Shown: positions 52,395-60,166 of the stretch, piece by piece
Layout of the letters: every line of letters begins with the position of its first letter
How positions within the stretch are numbered: position 1 is the first letter of the stretch
DNA from: Lachnospiraceae bacterium UBA4348
GTDB lineage: Bacteria > Bacillota > Clostridia > Lachnospirales > Lachnospiraceae
Assembly: GCA_002394165.1 (NCBI GenBank)
Contig: DGTA01000146.1
Coordinates: 1,257 to 64,015 of the forward strand
Direction of reading: 5' to 3'
DNA: 62,759 bases
Notes under the pieces: generated by a model
The model's database searches: none
The model's input: only the letters and a program-made list of their open reading frames with translations
Told to the model about the DNA's origin: nothing
Program-made: the position numbers and the translations under genes

Positions 52395-53252
52395 ATGGAG
52401 AAGAATTATCGTGCCGAGCTGACAGGCGTTTTTGGCGACCCTGTGGACGGCAATCCTACGGGAGTCATGGAGGAAGCCGCCTATGAGGCCTTGAACCTTA
52501 ATTTCCGCTACATCACCATGAAGGTCACGCCGGATGATTTCCCGGATGCCATGCGCGCGGTCCGGGCGCTGCATATGAAGGGCGTCAATCTGACGATGCC
52601 GCACAAGATCACGGTGCTGCCCTACCTAGATGAGCTGTCGGAAGCGGCAAGGATCATCGGAGCCGTGAATACGGTGGTGGTCAGGGAAGATGGAACTCTG
52701 TTTGGTGAGAATACCGACGGGAAGGGCTTTGTGGAAGCCCTCGGCCATGAGGGGGAGAAGCCTGAAGGCCGTGTGATCACTATACTCGGAGCCGGCGGAG
52801 CCGCGAGGGCGATCGCCGTGGAATGTGCGCTGGGCGGAGCCGCCAGGATCAATATCATCAACCGGACGATTTCAAAGGCCGAGGAGCTGGCGAAGCTGAT
52901 CCGGAAGGAGACGCCGGCGCAGGCGGAAGCGTTCGGCTGGGAGACGGGGGTGAAAGTCCCGGAGGGAACGGATATCCTGATCAATGCCACCTCCATAGGA
53001 TTTGCCCCCGAATCGCAGTGGAGGCCGGATATCGATTATGACACGGTAACGAAAGGGATGGTGGTATCGGATGTGGTCTTCAACCCGGTATCCACCCTTT
53101 TCCTGCAGGAAACGGCCGCGCGCGGCGCAAAGACGATCAGCGGCTTGGGGATGCTTGCCTGCCAGGGAGCCCGGAACTTTACCCTGTGGACCGGGTGCGA
53201 AGCGCCGCTGAAGGTCATGGAAGATAAGCTGCGGGAAGAATTTGAATCCTGA
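52395..53252 (+). CDS. Shikimate-dehydrogenase-family protein
   Basis: This 285-residue NAD(P)-dependent enzyme starts at ATG 52395, seven bases after AAAGGAG; ATG 52389 is too close. It has the AroE fold: a catalytic Lys in VNLTMPHKITVLPYLDEL, the NTDG motif (FGENTDGKGFVEAL), a dinucleotide site GAGGAARAIA, and NATSIGFAP. The substrate-binding Ser-x-Ser of standard AroE (HSLSP) is replaced by an Asn-Pro-Thr (DGNPTGVM), typical of a divergent subfamily. It is thus possibly a paralogue acting on another hydroxy acid. It is not next to other aromatic-pathway genes. Confidence 0.85.
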   Translation: MEKNYRAELTGVFGDPVDGNPTGVMEEAAYEALNLNFRYITMKVTPDDFPDAMRAVRALHMKGVNLTMPHKITVLPYLDELSEAARIIGAVNTVVVREDGTLFGENTDGKGFVEALGHEGEKPEGRVITILGAGGAARAIAVECALGGAARINIINRTISKAEELAKLIRKETPAQAEAFGWETGVKVPEGTDILINATSIGFAPESQWRPDIDYDTVTKGMVVSDVVFNPVSTLFLQETAARGAKTISGLGMLACQGARNFTLWTGCEAPLKVMEDKLREEFES

Positions 53253-53266
53253 GTGAGGTGTCGGCG

Positions 53267-53416
53267 ATGAGAATATTGCACGGTAATTTTGTCTGGTCGG
53301 TATCGGCCGATGATCTGGCTGTCCGTGAGAACAGTTACATGGCCGTTTCGGAAGGGATCATCGAGCGCTTTTGCTATTATGGAAACAAAGGAAATATCAG
53401 AAAGATTTTCAGGTGA
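53267..53416 (+). pseudogene. N-terminal stub of a guanine-deaminase-like amidohydrolase
   Basis: This 49-codon ORF begins MRILHGNFVWS and continues through ENSYMAVSEGIIERF. It matches the N-terminal beta strands of clostridial guanine deaminases (from memory: an ILKGNIV start, then an ENGYIVVEDGKI strand). It stops at TGA 53414-53416, before the zinc-site part of the enzyme, which is absent. The remainder of the 450-residue enzyme has been lost and the next gene starts 28 bases later. GTGAGGTG lies before ATG 53267, so it may still be translated. Confidence 0.55.
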
Positions 53417-53444
53417 CGGCTACTGAGGGAAAGGAGAGGAGAAG

Positions 53445-54422
53445 ATGAGACGAGCGGGTGTATTTCTGGCAGCAGCGCTGGCGATGACGCTGAGTACAGC
53501 AGTCTTTGCGGAAGCTGCAGACACATGGACCTGTGAGAACGGTCATGAAGGGAACACAGGCAACTTCTGTGTGGAATGCGGGGCTGCAAAGCCGGTGGAG
53601 GACACATGGACCTGTGAGAACGGGCACGAGGGGAATACGGGCAATTTCTGCACAGAGTGCGGGGCGCCAAGGCCTGTGCAGGCCTGGACCTGTGAGAACG
53701 GCCATGAAGGCAACACCGGAAACTTCTGCATCGAATGCGGAGCGGCAAAACCCGGTACAAGCGCTCCGGCTACGCAGGAGCCTGTGACGGAAGCACCTGT
53801 AACTGAGGCACCGGCAACGGAAGCGCCAGCGACGGAAGCTCCCGCCACGGAGGCACCGGCGACAGAGGCGCCGGTTACGTACGATAATCCGTTCCCGGAG
53901 GCGATCAGCCGGTTTACCACACCGTTCCAGGGGCTTCTGATCGATCATCAGGTGGCTATCTCGGAAGTGCTTTCCCATGAGGCGCCTTCGGATGAGCACT
54001 ATGTCGCCTATGAGGGCAAAGGTACAGCCAACGAACAGCTGGCCTGGGAAAAGTATACGGGTCCAAACCATGATCTGTATATTGTTTACCAGAACGGCGG
54101 AAAGGACGTTTACGCATATGTCTATACCTTTGAGCTGGATGAATCTGAGCGCACCAACTGGGCGGCGGGGTCCCTGTTCCCCAATACGCTTAACGCGGTC
54201 TCTTCTGTATTGTGGGTCGAATCCGGAGAAGACAATGACCTCTATCAGCAGATGCTGGAAGAAGCATCCAACAACACAGACTACGAAGGCGTACAGAGAC
54301 TGATGCGCGAACTTGATCCGAATGCAAATGCTCAGTGGTTCGGTCACCAGGTCAGCATGATGCGCGAAGAGCCGGGCGGAACGGACCGGTACTGGGTGGT
54401 GTTCCACAATACGGAGAGCTGA
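53445..54422 (+). CDS. Exported protein with three tandem zinc-ribbon-like repeats
   Basis: This 325-residue protein has a signal peptide (GVFLAAALAMTLSTAVFA, cut near AEA-AD). Three 27-residue repeats follow, each Trp-Thr-Cys-Glu-Asn-Gly-His then EGNTGNFC and ECGA. Each holds a Cys, a His and a CxxC pair that could bind zinc. A TEAP/ATEAP-rich linker (residues 115-145) leads to a C-terminal domain of about 180 residues with QLAWEKYTGPNHDLYIVYQ and YAYVYTFELDESER, which I do not recognise. Similar ribbons are normally cytosolic, so export is odd. AAGGAGAGGAG precedes ATG 53445. No neighbour shares the repeat; the function is unknown. It may trap metal or bind a surface ligand. Confidence 0.75.
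   Translation: MRRAGVFLAAALAMTLSTAVFAEAADTWTCENGHEGNTGNFCVECGAAKPVEDTWTCENGHEGNTGNFCTECGAPRPVQAWTCENGHEGNTGNFCIECGAAKPGTSAPATQEPVTEAPVTEAPATEAPATEAPATEAPATEAPVTYDNPFPEAISRFTTPFQGLLIDHQVAISEVLSHEAPSDEHYVAYEGKGTANEQLAWEKYTGPNHDLYIVYQNGGKDVYAYVYTFELDESERTNWAAGSLFPNTLNAVSSVLWVESGEDNDLYQQMLEEASNNTDYEGVQRLMRELDPNANAQWFGHQVSMMREEPGGTDRYWVVFHNTES
53520..53757 (+). repeat. 81-base tandem repeat encoding the zinc-ribbon-like units
   Basis: Units start at 53520, 53601 and 53682, the first two exactly 81 bases and the third slightly shorter. The proteins agree at most positions, while many third codon positions differ. This means the copies are old enough to drift and are kept by selection. Confidence 0.85.
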
Positions 54423-54450
54423 TCCTGCCGCAGCGCCGTGAACAAAAAGA

Positions 54451-54480
54451 GGGCTGCCGCATAAGCGGCAGCCCCTTTCT
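54451..54480. terminator. Bidirectional terminator between convergent genes
   Basis: GGGCTGCCGC and GCGGCAGCCC form a perfect ten-pair stem with an ATAA loop, followed by CTTTCT on the plus strand; AAAAAG precedes it, giving T on the minus strand. It serves both the zinc-ribbon gene and the minus-strand binding-protein gene. Confidence 0.85.
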
Positions 54481-54548
54481 GATTTATATCCGCACACAAC
54501 AATTGAAGTTTCTTACATCTTTTTCAGATGAGCCTGAACCCGGAATGA

Positions 54549-55550
54549 TTACTGAATGTAGTCAGCAACATTGTCCTGGGTAACCAGAACGAACGGGATA
54601 ACCGGAGCCGGATCGAAAGCTTCGCCCTTAACAAGGGACTCGACGATGCTGATAGCACCGTTGATCTGGCCAACGCCGTCCTGAAGGATAGTAGCCTTCA
54701 TGCTGCCGTCCTGAACCATCTGAAGGGGAACTTCTACGCCGTCAACGCCGATGCAGATGATGTCTTCTCTGCCGTTGTCGTTGCACATCTTCTGTGCAGC
54801 GGAGGACATACCGTCGTTATCGCAGATGATAGCAACCAGCTCATCGCCGTATTTGGACATGGAGTCGGAAGCAGCATCAGCAGCCAGGTTGCCGTCCCAC
54901 TTGGTATCGAAGTCGCCGACCATCTCGAATTCGGGATGCTGATCCATGATCTCATGCATACCTTCGGTACGCTGGATCTGAGCGGAGTTTCCAAGGATAC
55001 CGTTGCAGTGGATGAATTTGCCGCCGTCCGGGCAGTTGTCAACGACCCACTGAGCAAGCATGTTGCCTGCCTCTACGTCGTCAGAACCGACATAGGCGAT
55101 AGCCTTTTCGTCGCAGCTTGCGGATTTGGAGTTAACCTCGATGACCAGGATGCCTGCGTCAGCCATCTGGACAAGAGCGGGATCGGAAGCTTCAGCCTCA
55201 GCGGGCAGGAAGATTACGATATCGCACTGTTTGGAGATACAGTCAGCAGCACGGTCGATCTGTTTGTTGGCATCGGTCTCGCCATCAAGAAGGCCTGTCC
55301 ACTCATCGATAACGCCATCCTTAACAGCCTGATCGAAATATTCCTGAGCTCTTGCATTGATCGGAGCATGGAACGGATCGGTGAAGTTTTTGGAGATATA
55401 GCCGACTACGATCTTGCCGTCGCCGTTTACGTCAGCCTCATAAGTAACTCCCTCAGCAGGAACCTCAGTAGTATCCTCAGCAAATGCGCTGCCGCAGATC
55501 ATCAGAGCCATTGCTGCTCCAAGAACGCCCATAAGAACTGTCTTTTTCAT
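54549..55550 (-). CDS. Ribose/galactose-type ABC binding protein
   Basis: This 333-residue substrate-binding protein (RbsB/MglB-like, Peripla_BP_4) starts at ATG 55550 (minus); the longer frame to 55598 lacks a ribosome site, while GGAGG lies at 55557-55561. The signal peptide ends SAFA-ED, a type I site without a lipobox. The ligand region includes KFIHCNGILGNSAQIQR and NDGMSSAAQKMCNDNG. It is the last gene of a three-gene operon read right to left. The specificity is a pentose, hexose or similar, undefined. Confidence 0.9.
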   Translation of the reverse strand: MKKTVLMGVLGAAMALMICGSAFAEDTTEVPAEGVTYEADVNGDGKIVVGYISKNFTDPFHAPINARAQEYFDQAVKDGVIDEWTGLLDGETDANKQIDRAADCISKQCDIVIFLPAEAEASDPALVQMADAGILVIEVNSKSASCDEKAIAYVGSDDVEAGNMLAQWVVDNCPDGGKFIHCNGILGNSAQIQRTEGMHEIMDQHPEFEMVGDFDTKWDGNLAADAASDSMSKYGDELVAIICDNDGMSSAAQKMCNDNGREDIICIGVDGVEVPLQMVQDGSMKATILQDGVGQINGAISIVESLVKGEAFDPAPVIPFVLVTQDNVADYIQ

Positions 55551-55624
55551 AGATAACCTCCTAGAATTTTGAATGGTTGTGTGTTGTGTGCAAAACAAAC
55601 CAATTTATATCCTAATATCAGGGA

Positions 55625-56605
55625 TCAGTGCTTGTTGCGGTTCATGACCATATCAAGCATAACTGCTCCGATGATAATAAGACCTTTAACGATGGACTGA
55701 TAGTAACTGGAGACGCCGATCATGTTCATGCCGTTGTAGATCAGTCCGATGATGAAGATACCGAGCACGCAGCCCGGGATGGTTGCGATGCCGCCGGCAA
55801 ATGAGGTGCCGCCCAGAACTGCTGCCGCGATGGCGTCTGTCTCATAACCGACACCGATGTTGGACTGGGCCGAACCCGTCTTCGAAGTGTAGATCATGGA
55901 AGCAAGACCTGCCAGCACGCCGGAGATGGTGTACACACCGACGATGACCCAGAAGCGGGAGACACCGGATGCGATGGCCGCGTTGACGTTGCCGCCGACT
56001 GCGAAGATGTAGCGTCCGAATTTCGTCCAGTGGAGCATCAGGTACATGATGATCGTTACAACAACGAAGATGATGATCGGCATCGGGATGCCCATCAGCT
56101 TGTTGGAGTAGATCCCGGTGAACCAGTCGTTCGTGAGCATGACCGCGCGGCCGCCGGTGATGACCTGAGAAAGTCCGCGGATGACCAGCTGCATGGAAAG
56201 GGTCACGACGAACGGGAACATGTTGAATTTGGCGATCAGAAGACCGTCAATGAAACCGAATAAAGTAGCTACGCCGACACCGGCAAGGATGGAAAGGAAT
56301 GCCGGCCACTGCATGTTGGTCATGGTCTGGCCGATGATGCAGCTGGTAAGAGCAAGCTGTGCGCCGACGGTCAGGTCGATACCGCCGGTGGTGATGCACA
56401 GGCACAGGCCGTAGCAGAGAAGACCGTTGATCGAGATCTGTGTTGCCACATTGATGATATTTCCGGGCGTCATGAAGCGCGGTTCCATGATCGCGATCAC
56501 GATCATCATGATGATCAGTACGATACCGATACCATATTGCCCGAGTAAGGAACGGATCCTGTCCTGATTGGAAGCCGCCCGTTTAGTCTTGGGTGAAGAA
56601 GCCAT
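55625..56605 (-). CDS. Ribose/galactose-type ABC permease
   Basis: This 326-residue permease of the RbsC family has about ten hydrophobic segments and the family-typical ITTGGIDLTVGAQLAL with GFIDGLLIAKFNMFPFVVTL. A late GGTSFAGGIATIPGCVLGIF segment is also typical. It starts at ATG 56605 (minus) with AGGAGGATAAT before it and lies 13 bases after the ATPase stop. It would form the homodimeric channel. Confidence 0.92.
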   Translation of the reverse strand: MASSPKTKRAASNQDRIRSLLGQYGIGIVLIIMMIVIAIMEPRFMTPGNIINVATQISINGLLCYGLCLCITTGGIDLTVGAQLALTSCIIGQTMTNMQWPAFLSILAGVGVATLFGFIDGLLIAKFNMFPFVVTLSMQLVIRGLSQVITGGRAVMLTNDWFTGIYSNKLMGIPMPIIIFVVVTIIMYLMLHWTKFGRYIFAVGGNVNAAIASGVSRFWVIVGVYTISGVLAGLASMIYTSKTGSAQSNIGVGYETDAIAAAVLGGTSFAGGIATIPGCVLGIFIIGLIYNGMNMIGVSSYYQSIVKGLIIIGAVMLDMVMNRNKH

Positions 56606-56618
56606 ATCATTATCCTCC

Positions 56619-58127
56619 TTATGCTACGCCGAATGCACTGCTCAGGATGACCTCCTGAGTCACTTCGCCGCTCAAGATATCTTTTCTGAAATACTCTCCG
56701 CTGATGTGTCCTTCATGATAGACCAGCACGCGGTCGCTCATGCCCATGATCTCCGGAAGTTCGGAGGAGACCATGATGATCGCCATGCCTTCTGCAGCAA
56801 ATTTGCTCATCAGGGAGTAGATCTCCGCTTTCGCACCGACGTCCACGCCTCGTGTGGGCTCATCCAGGATCAGCAGCTTCGGTGCGGCCAGGATCCACTT
56901 GGCGATAACGACCTTCTGCTGATTGCCGCCGGACAGAGAGTAGGCATTGTGCTCAATACTTGCCGCTTTCAGCAGCAGCGTCTTTGAGACATCCTCCACT
57001 TCGCGCTTTTCTCTGGACTGATTGATAAACAGTCCCTTCTGCCGCTCGGGCAGGCTCGGAAGAGAAGTGTTCTCACGAATGGAGCGGAACAGGCACAGAC
57101 CGAAATTCTTACGGTCTTCATTGACCATACATACGCCTTGGCGGATGGAGTCGCTTGCGTGCTTCCGGACAAATTCCTGTCCGTTCAGATACATCTTGCC
57201 GGAGTCGAGAGGATCCATGCCGAAGATGGCCCGCATGGTCTCGCTTCGGCCGGAACCGACCAGCCCGGAGAAACCGAGAATCTCGCCCGCGTGCACTTCG
57301 AAGCTGATGTCTTCAAATCCTTTGCCGCTTAAGTGCTCCGCCTTGAAGACCACATCGCCGATGGGGCAGTCGACCTTCGGGAACTGGTTCTCGACTTTGC
57401 GGCCGACCATCATGGTGATCAGGTCATCGTTGGAGACATCCTTCAGAGCACTGGTGCCGATAAAGTGGCCATCCCTGAAGACAGAGACGGTATCGCAGAT
57501 CTCATAGATCTCCGCCATACGGTGGGAGATATAGATGATCGCAACGCCCTTGGACTTCAGGTCACGGATAACGCGGAACAGATGCTGTGTTTCCTGCTCG
57601 TCAAGAGAGGAGGTCGGCTCATCCATGATGATCATCTTGGCGTTTGTGGAGACAGCGCGAATGATCTCGACCATCTGAACGTCTGCCAGCTTCAGCTCAC
57701 GGATAAGCGTGGTGGCGGGATACGGGAACCCGAAATCGTCCAGGATCTTCTGGGTCCGCTCATTCTGTTTGCGTTTGTTCAGGAAAATGCCGTTGGTATC
57801 TTCCCTCTTGAGGAAGATGCTTTCAGCGATCGTCAGATGCGGTTCGGGATTCAGCTCCTGATGGATCATGGAAATTCCGCTTTTGATCGCGTCGACCGGT
57901 CCCTTAGCCTGGTATGGCTTGCCGTCGAAGACCATGGTCCCGCTGTCCTGCTGGTAAAGACCGATGACGATCTTCATCAGGGTGGACTTGCCGGCACCGT
58001 TCTCACCGAGGAGAGCATGCACTTCGCCGGGGCGGACATGCAGCTGAACATCCTTCAGGGCTTGGGTACCGCCGAAGGCTTTGGAGATGCCTGAGCACTC
58101 CAGGATGTAATTCTCAGCCAAGTTCAT
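56619..58127 (-). CDS. Ribose/galactose-type ABC ATPase with two domains
   Basis: This 502-residue protein has two ATPase modules, as in RbsA/MglA. The first has the Walker A GENGAGKSTLMKIVIG and the IIMDEPTSSLDEQE Walker B. The second has LVGSGRSETMRAIFG in place of a normal Walker A, YSLSGGNQQKVVIAKWIL and LLILDEPTRGVDVG. The degenerate second Walker A is normal for this family. It starts at ATG 58127 (minus) with GAAAGAGG before it. It is the first gene of the operon; a promoter lies about 80 bases upstream. Confidence 0.93.
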   Translation of the reverse strand: MNLAENYILECSGISKAFGGTQALKDVQLHVRPGEVHALLGENGAGKSTLMKIVIGLYQQDSGTMVFDGKPYQAKGPVDAIKSGISMIHQELNPEPHLTIAESIFLKREDTNGIFLNKRKQNERTQKILDDFGFPYPATTLIRELKLADVQMVEIIRAVSTNAKMIIMDEPTSSLDEQETQHLFRVIRDLKSKGVAIIYISHRMAEIYEICDTVSVFRDGHFIGTSALKDVSNDDLITMMVGRKVENQFPKVDCPIGDVVFKAEHLSGKGFEDISFEVHAGEILGFSGLVGSGRSETMRAIFGMDPLDSGKMYLNGQEFVRKHASDSIRQGVCMVNEDRKNFGLCLFRSIRENTSLPSLPERQKGLFINQSREKREVEDVSKTLLLKAASIEHNAYSLSGGNQQKVVIAKWILAAPKLLILDEPTRGVDVGAKAEIYSLMSKFAAEGMAIIMVSSELPEIMGMSDRVLVYHEGHISGEYFRKDILSGEVTQEVILSSAFGVA

Positions 58128-58204
58128 TCACCTCTTTCATGGTTGTATTGTTTACTCCTCTCCTTTTGTAAACCTCGCCGATTAGTAAAAAAGAGTTCTA
58201 AATC

Positions 58205-58233
58205 ATTCTAATGCAGATTGCATAAAAAAGCAA
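58205..58233 (-). promoter_or_regulatory. Predicted minus-strand promoter for the sugar importer operon
   Basis: On the minus strand TTGCTT (58233-58228) and TAGAAT (58210-58205) are separated by 17 bases. Confidence 0.65.
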
Positions 58234-58252
58234 CTTGAAATCTGGCTGTTTA

Positions 58253-58281
58253 TTGGAAAGATGCTGTCTCTATGTTAAAAT
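58253..58281 (+). promoter_or_regulatory. Predicted plus-strand promoter, extended -10
   Basis: TTGGAA (58253-58258) and TAAAAT (58276-58281) with a 17-base spacer and a TGT before the -10 box, 44 bases before ATG 58325. Confidence 0.7.
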
Positions 58282-58324
58282 ATGACCCAGAACCGTCCCC
58301 TGTCAGAAAGAAAGGAAGTAAATT

Positions 58325-58507
58325 ATGAGTGAAGTGGATCCGAAACTGCTTGAGATGGCAAAGGTTTTTCACGTGCCGAAGGCAGCGGTCATGAAGTATA
58401 TTATCCTGCCGGCAAAAGCACCCGGCCTTTCCAGAGTTTTCGGTGCGGGCAAAAGCACTAAGGCTTCGGGAAACCCGAAACAGGATAAAGGGGGGAGCGG
58501 GAAATGA
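58325..58507 (+). CDS. 60-residue mini-ORF carrying the EAA loop of a NitT/TauT permease
   Basis: The product starts SEVDPKLLEMAKVFHVPKAA, followed by VMKYIILPAKAPGLSRVFG, then a Ser/Lys/Gly-rich tail. The first part closely fits the cytoplasmic coupling (EAA) loop of NitT/TauT-type ABC permeases (for example the pattern DPELLEAARVFGAS...IVLPA). No membrane segment remains. It has its own promoter and an AAAGGAAG site six bases before ATG 58325, and it overlaps the ATPase gene by four bases. It is either a remnant of a permease gene or a small peptide that still binds the ATPase. Confidence 0.55.
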   Translation: MSEVDPKLLEMAKVFHVPKAAVMKYIILPAKAPGLSRVFGAGKSTKASGNPKQDKGGSGK

Positions 58508-59085
58508 CGATTCAGCTGCAGGATATTTGGAAATCGATCTCCGGAAATGAGATCCTGAGGGGCATCAACTGGGAGATCGGATCGGATGACTGTTTTCTCC
58601 TGACAGGCCCCGCCGGGAGCGGGAAGACGCTGCTCCTGCGCCTCATACTGGGACTGGAGAAACCGGACAGGGGCTCGGTGAACCTGCTGGGAGACTATAA
58701 ATATGATACGGTCAATGCGGGCGTTGTCTTCCAGGAGGACAGGCTTTGTGAGCAGTTTTCGGCTGTCGAAAATGTGGCGATGGTGAATGAACGGCTGTCA
58801 GAGAAAGTGGCCGGAGAAGAGCTTTCAAAGTTTCTGGCTCCGAACAGGCTTTTTGTACCTGTGAGCGAGCTTGACGAGGTGGAGCGCAGACTGGTCGTCA
58901 TGATCCGCGCGTGCATCATCCCGTCGGACATCCTCCTGCTGGATGAGCCGTTTCGCGGAATGGACAGGGAGCTTCGGGAGAAAGTGATCCGGTACATCCG
59001 GAATAAGGCCGGGCATAAGGGCATCGTCTTTGCAGGCCGCGATGATGAGAGCCTGGGGTTCTGCCGACGGTTCGAGATCGGCTGA
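58504..59085 (+). CDS. Short, motif-degenerate ABC ATPase (NitT/TauT type)
   Basis: This 193-residue ATPase is shorter than the usual 250. Walker A (GPAGSGKTLLLRL), Q-loop (GVVFQEDRLCEQFSAVENV) and Walker B (ILLLDEPFRGMD) are present. The LSGGQ signature is replaced by VSELDEVERRL, and the H-loop His is missing (VFAGRDDESLG where THD..EA is expected). Such a protein would probably bind ATP but not hydrolyse it normally. Its start overlaps the mini-ORF stop by four bases. With no permease, it cannot be a transporter as it stands. It ends 31 bases before the YbaK gene. Confidence 0.75.
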   Translation: MTIQLQDIWKSISGNEILRGINWEIGSDDCFLLTGPAGSGKTLLLRLILGLEKPDRGSVNLLGDYKYDTVNAGVVFQEDRLCEQFSAVENVAMVNERLSEKVAGEELSKFLAPNRLFVPVSELDEVERRLVVMIRACIIPSDILLLDEPFRGMDRELREKVIRYIRNKAGHKGIVFAGRDDESLGFCRRFEIG

Positions 59086-59116
59086 AAAAGAGTTTTACAA
59101 CAGGAGGTTTCATATA

Positions 59117-59590
59117 ATGTCCCTTGAAAGAGCAAGAGCATTTCTTGAAAAGAGAGGCTTTGCCGGCCACATCATCATTCCGGAGCAGAGCAGCGCTACG
59201 GTGGCTGAGGCCGCACAGGCGCTGGGCTGTGAGCCGGGCATGATCGCCAAGACACTTTCTTTTCTGCAGGATGACAGGCCGGTGCTCATCCTGGCGGAAG
59301 GCATGGCCAGGATCGACAACCGGAAATACAAAGACCGGTTCGGCTGCAAGGCGAAAATGATCCCGGGCGACCGGGTGGAGGAGCTGGTCGGCCATGATGT
59401 GGGCGGAGTCTGTCCGTTCGGCGTCAATGAGGGCGTTGCCGTTTTCCTCGATGAGAGCCTTAAACTGCACGATACGGTCTACCCGGCAGCCGGGACGGAT
59501 CACAGCGCGGTGCGCCTGACGATCGATGAGCTTGAGAAGAGCTGCGATTTTGAAGGATGGGTGGATGTCTGCAAAGATCCGGAAGCATGA
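59117..59590 (+). CDS. YbaK/EbsC-type aminoacyl-tRNA deacylase
   Basis: This 157-residue protein starts at ATG 59117, with CAGGAGG 11 bases upstream. It has the YbaK pattern: AKTLSFLQDDRPVLILAEGMARIDNRKYK, then GHDVGGVCPFGVNEGVAVFLDESL and a late AAGTDHSAVRLTIDEL. Proteins of this family remove wrongly attached amino acids (such as Cys or Pro) from tRNA-Pro. Size and motifs are complete. It lies between the degenerate ATPase and a DUF3990 gene, with small gaps, so they may share a transcript. Confidence 0.9.
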   Translation: MSLERARAFLEKRGFAGHIIIPEQSSATVAEAAQALGCEPGMIAKTLSFLQDDRPVLILAEGMARIDNRKYKDRFGCKAKMIPGDRVEELVGHDVGGVCPFGVNEGVAVFLDESLKLHDTVYPAAGTDHSAVRLTIDELEKSCDFEGWVDVCKDPEA

Positions 59591-59603
59591 GGAATAAAAG
59601 AGT

Positions 59604-60131
59604 ATGAGGTTATATCACACGAGCGACCGGCCGATCGAGAAGCCGGATATTTACCGGGGGCGGAAAAACGCAGATTTCGGACAGGGATTTTACCTGACGC
59701 CGGACAGGGACTTCGCCCTGCGATGGGCAAGGGAAGGAGCCGTGATCAATGAGTATGAGATGGACCTGACAGGGCTTTCGGTTTTTACATTCTCCCGGGA
59801 TCAGGACTGGTTTGATTATATTTTCAATAACCGCCGGGCAAAGGATGGCCTGGAGGCGGATGTAGTGACCGGGCCCATAGCCAACGATACGATCTACGAT
59901 ACCTTCGGGATCACCACCAGCGGACTGCTGAGCCGGGAGGTTTCGCTCAGGCTCCTGATGATCGGACCCGTATACATCCAGACGGCGCTTAAGAGCGAAA
60001 AGGCGGCGGATCAGCTTCGGTGGCTGGGCTCATGGAAGGTGGAAGATGTGGGACGGTACCGAAAAATCGTCAGAGAAGAGGAAGAAGAATTTCAGCGGCT
60101 GTTTGCTGAAGAAATGCAGAAATTATTGTGA
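59604..60131 (+). CDS. DUF3990 protein, ADP-ribosyltransferase-like
   Basis: This 175-residue protein has the DUF3990 pattern: LYHTSDRPIEKPDIYRGRKNADFGQGFYLT (His and DFG.GFY segments) and a middle ADVVTGPIANDTIYDTF. The family is thought to have an ADP-ribosyltransferase-like fold, and some members are suspected toxins or phage-related enzymes; no activity is shown here. It starts at ATG 59604, 13 bases after the YbaK stop. No DUF3791 partner is seen next to it. The C-terminus is a Glu-rich helix (REEEEEFQRLFAEEMQ). Confidence 0.75.
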   Translation: MRLYHTSDRPIEKPDIYRGRKNADFGQGFYLTPDRDFALRWAREGAVINEYEMDLTGLSVFTFSRDQDWFDYIFNNRRAKDGLEADVVTGPIANDTIYDTFGITTSGLLSREVSLRLLMIGPVYIQTALKSEKAADQLRWLGSWKVEDVGRYRKIVREEEEEFQRLFAEEMQKLL

Positions 60132-60166
60132 GGCAGGGGATGCTGGCTTAAGGAGGCTCGAAGAAA

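Noticed and set aside
53520..53757. CRISPR-like array
   Set aside because: The 81-base repeats are contiguous and in frame, code for a conserved protein repeat and have no spacers.
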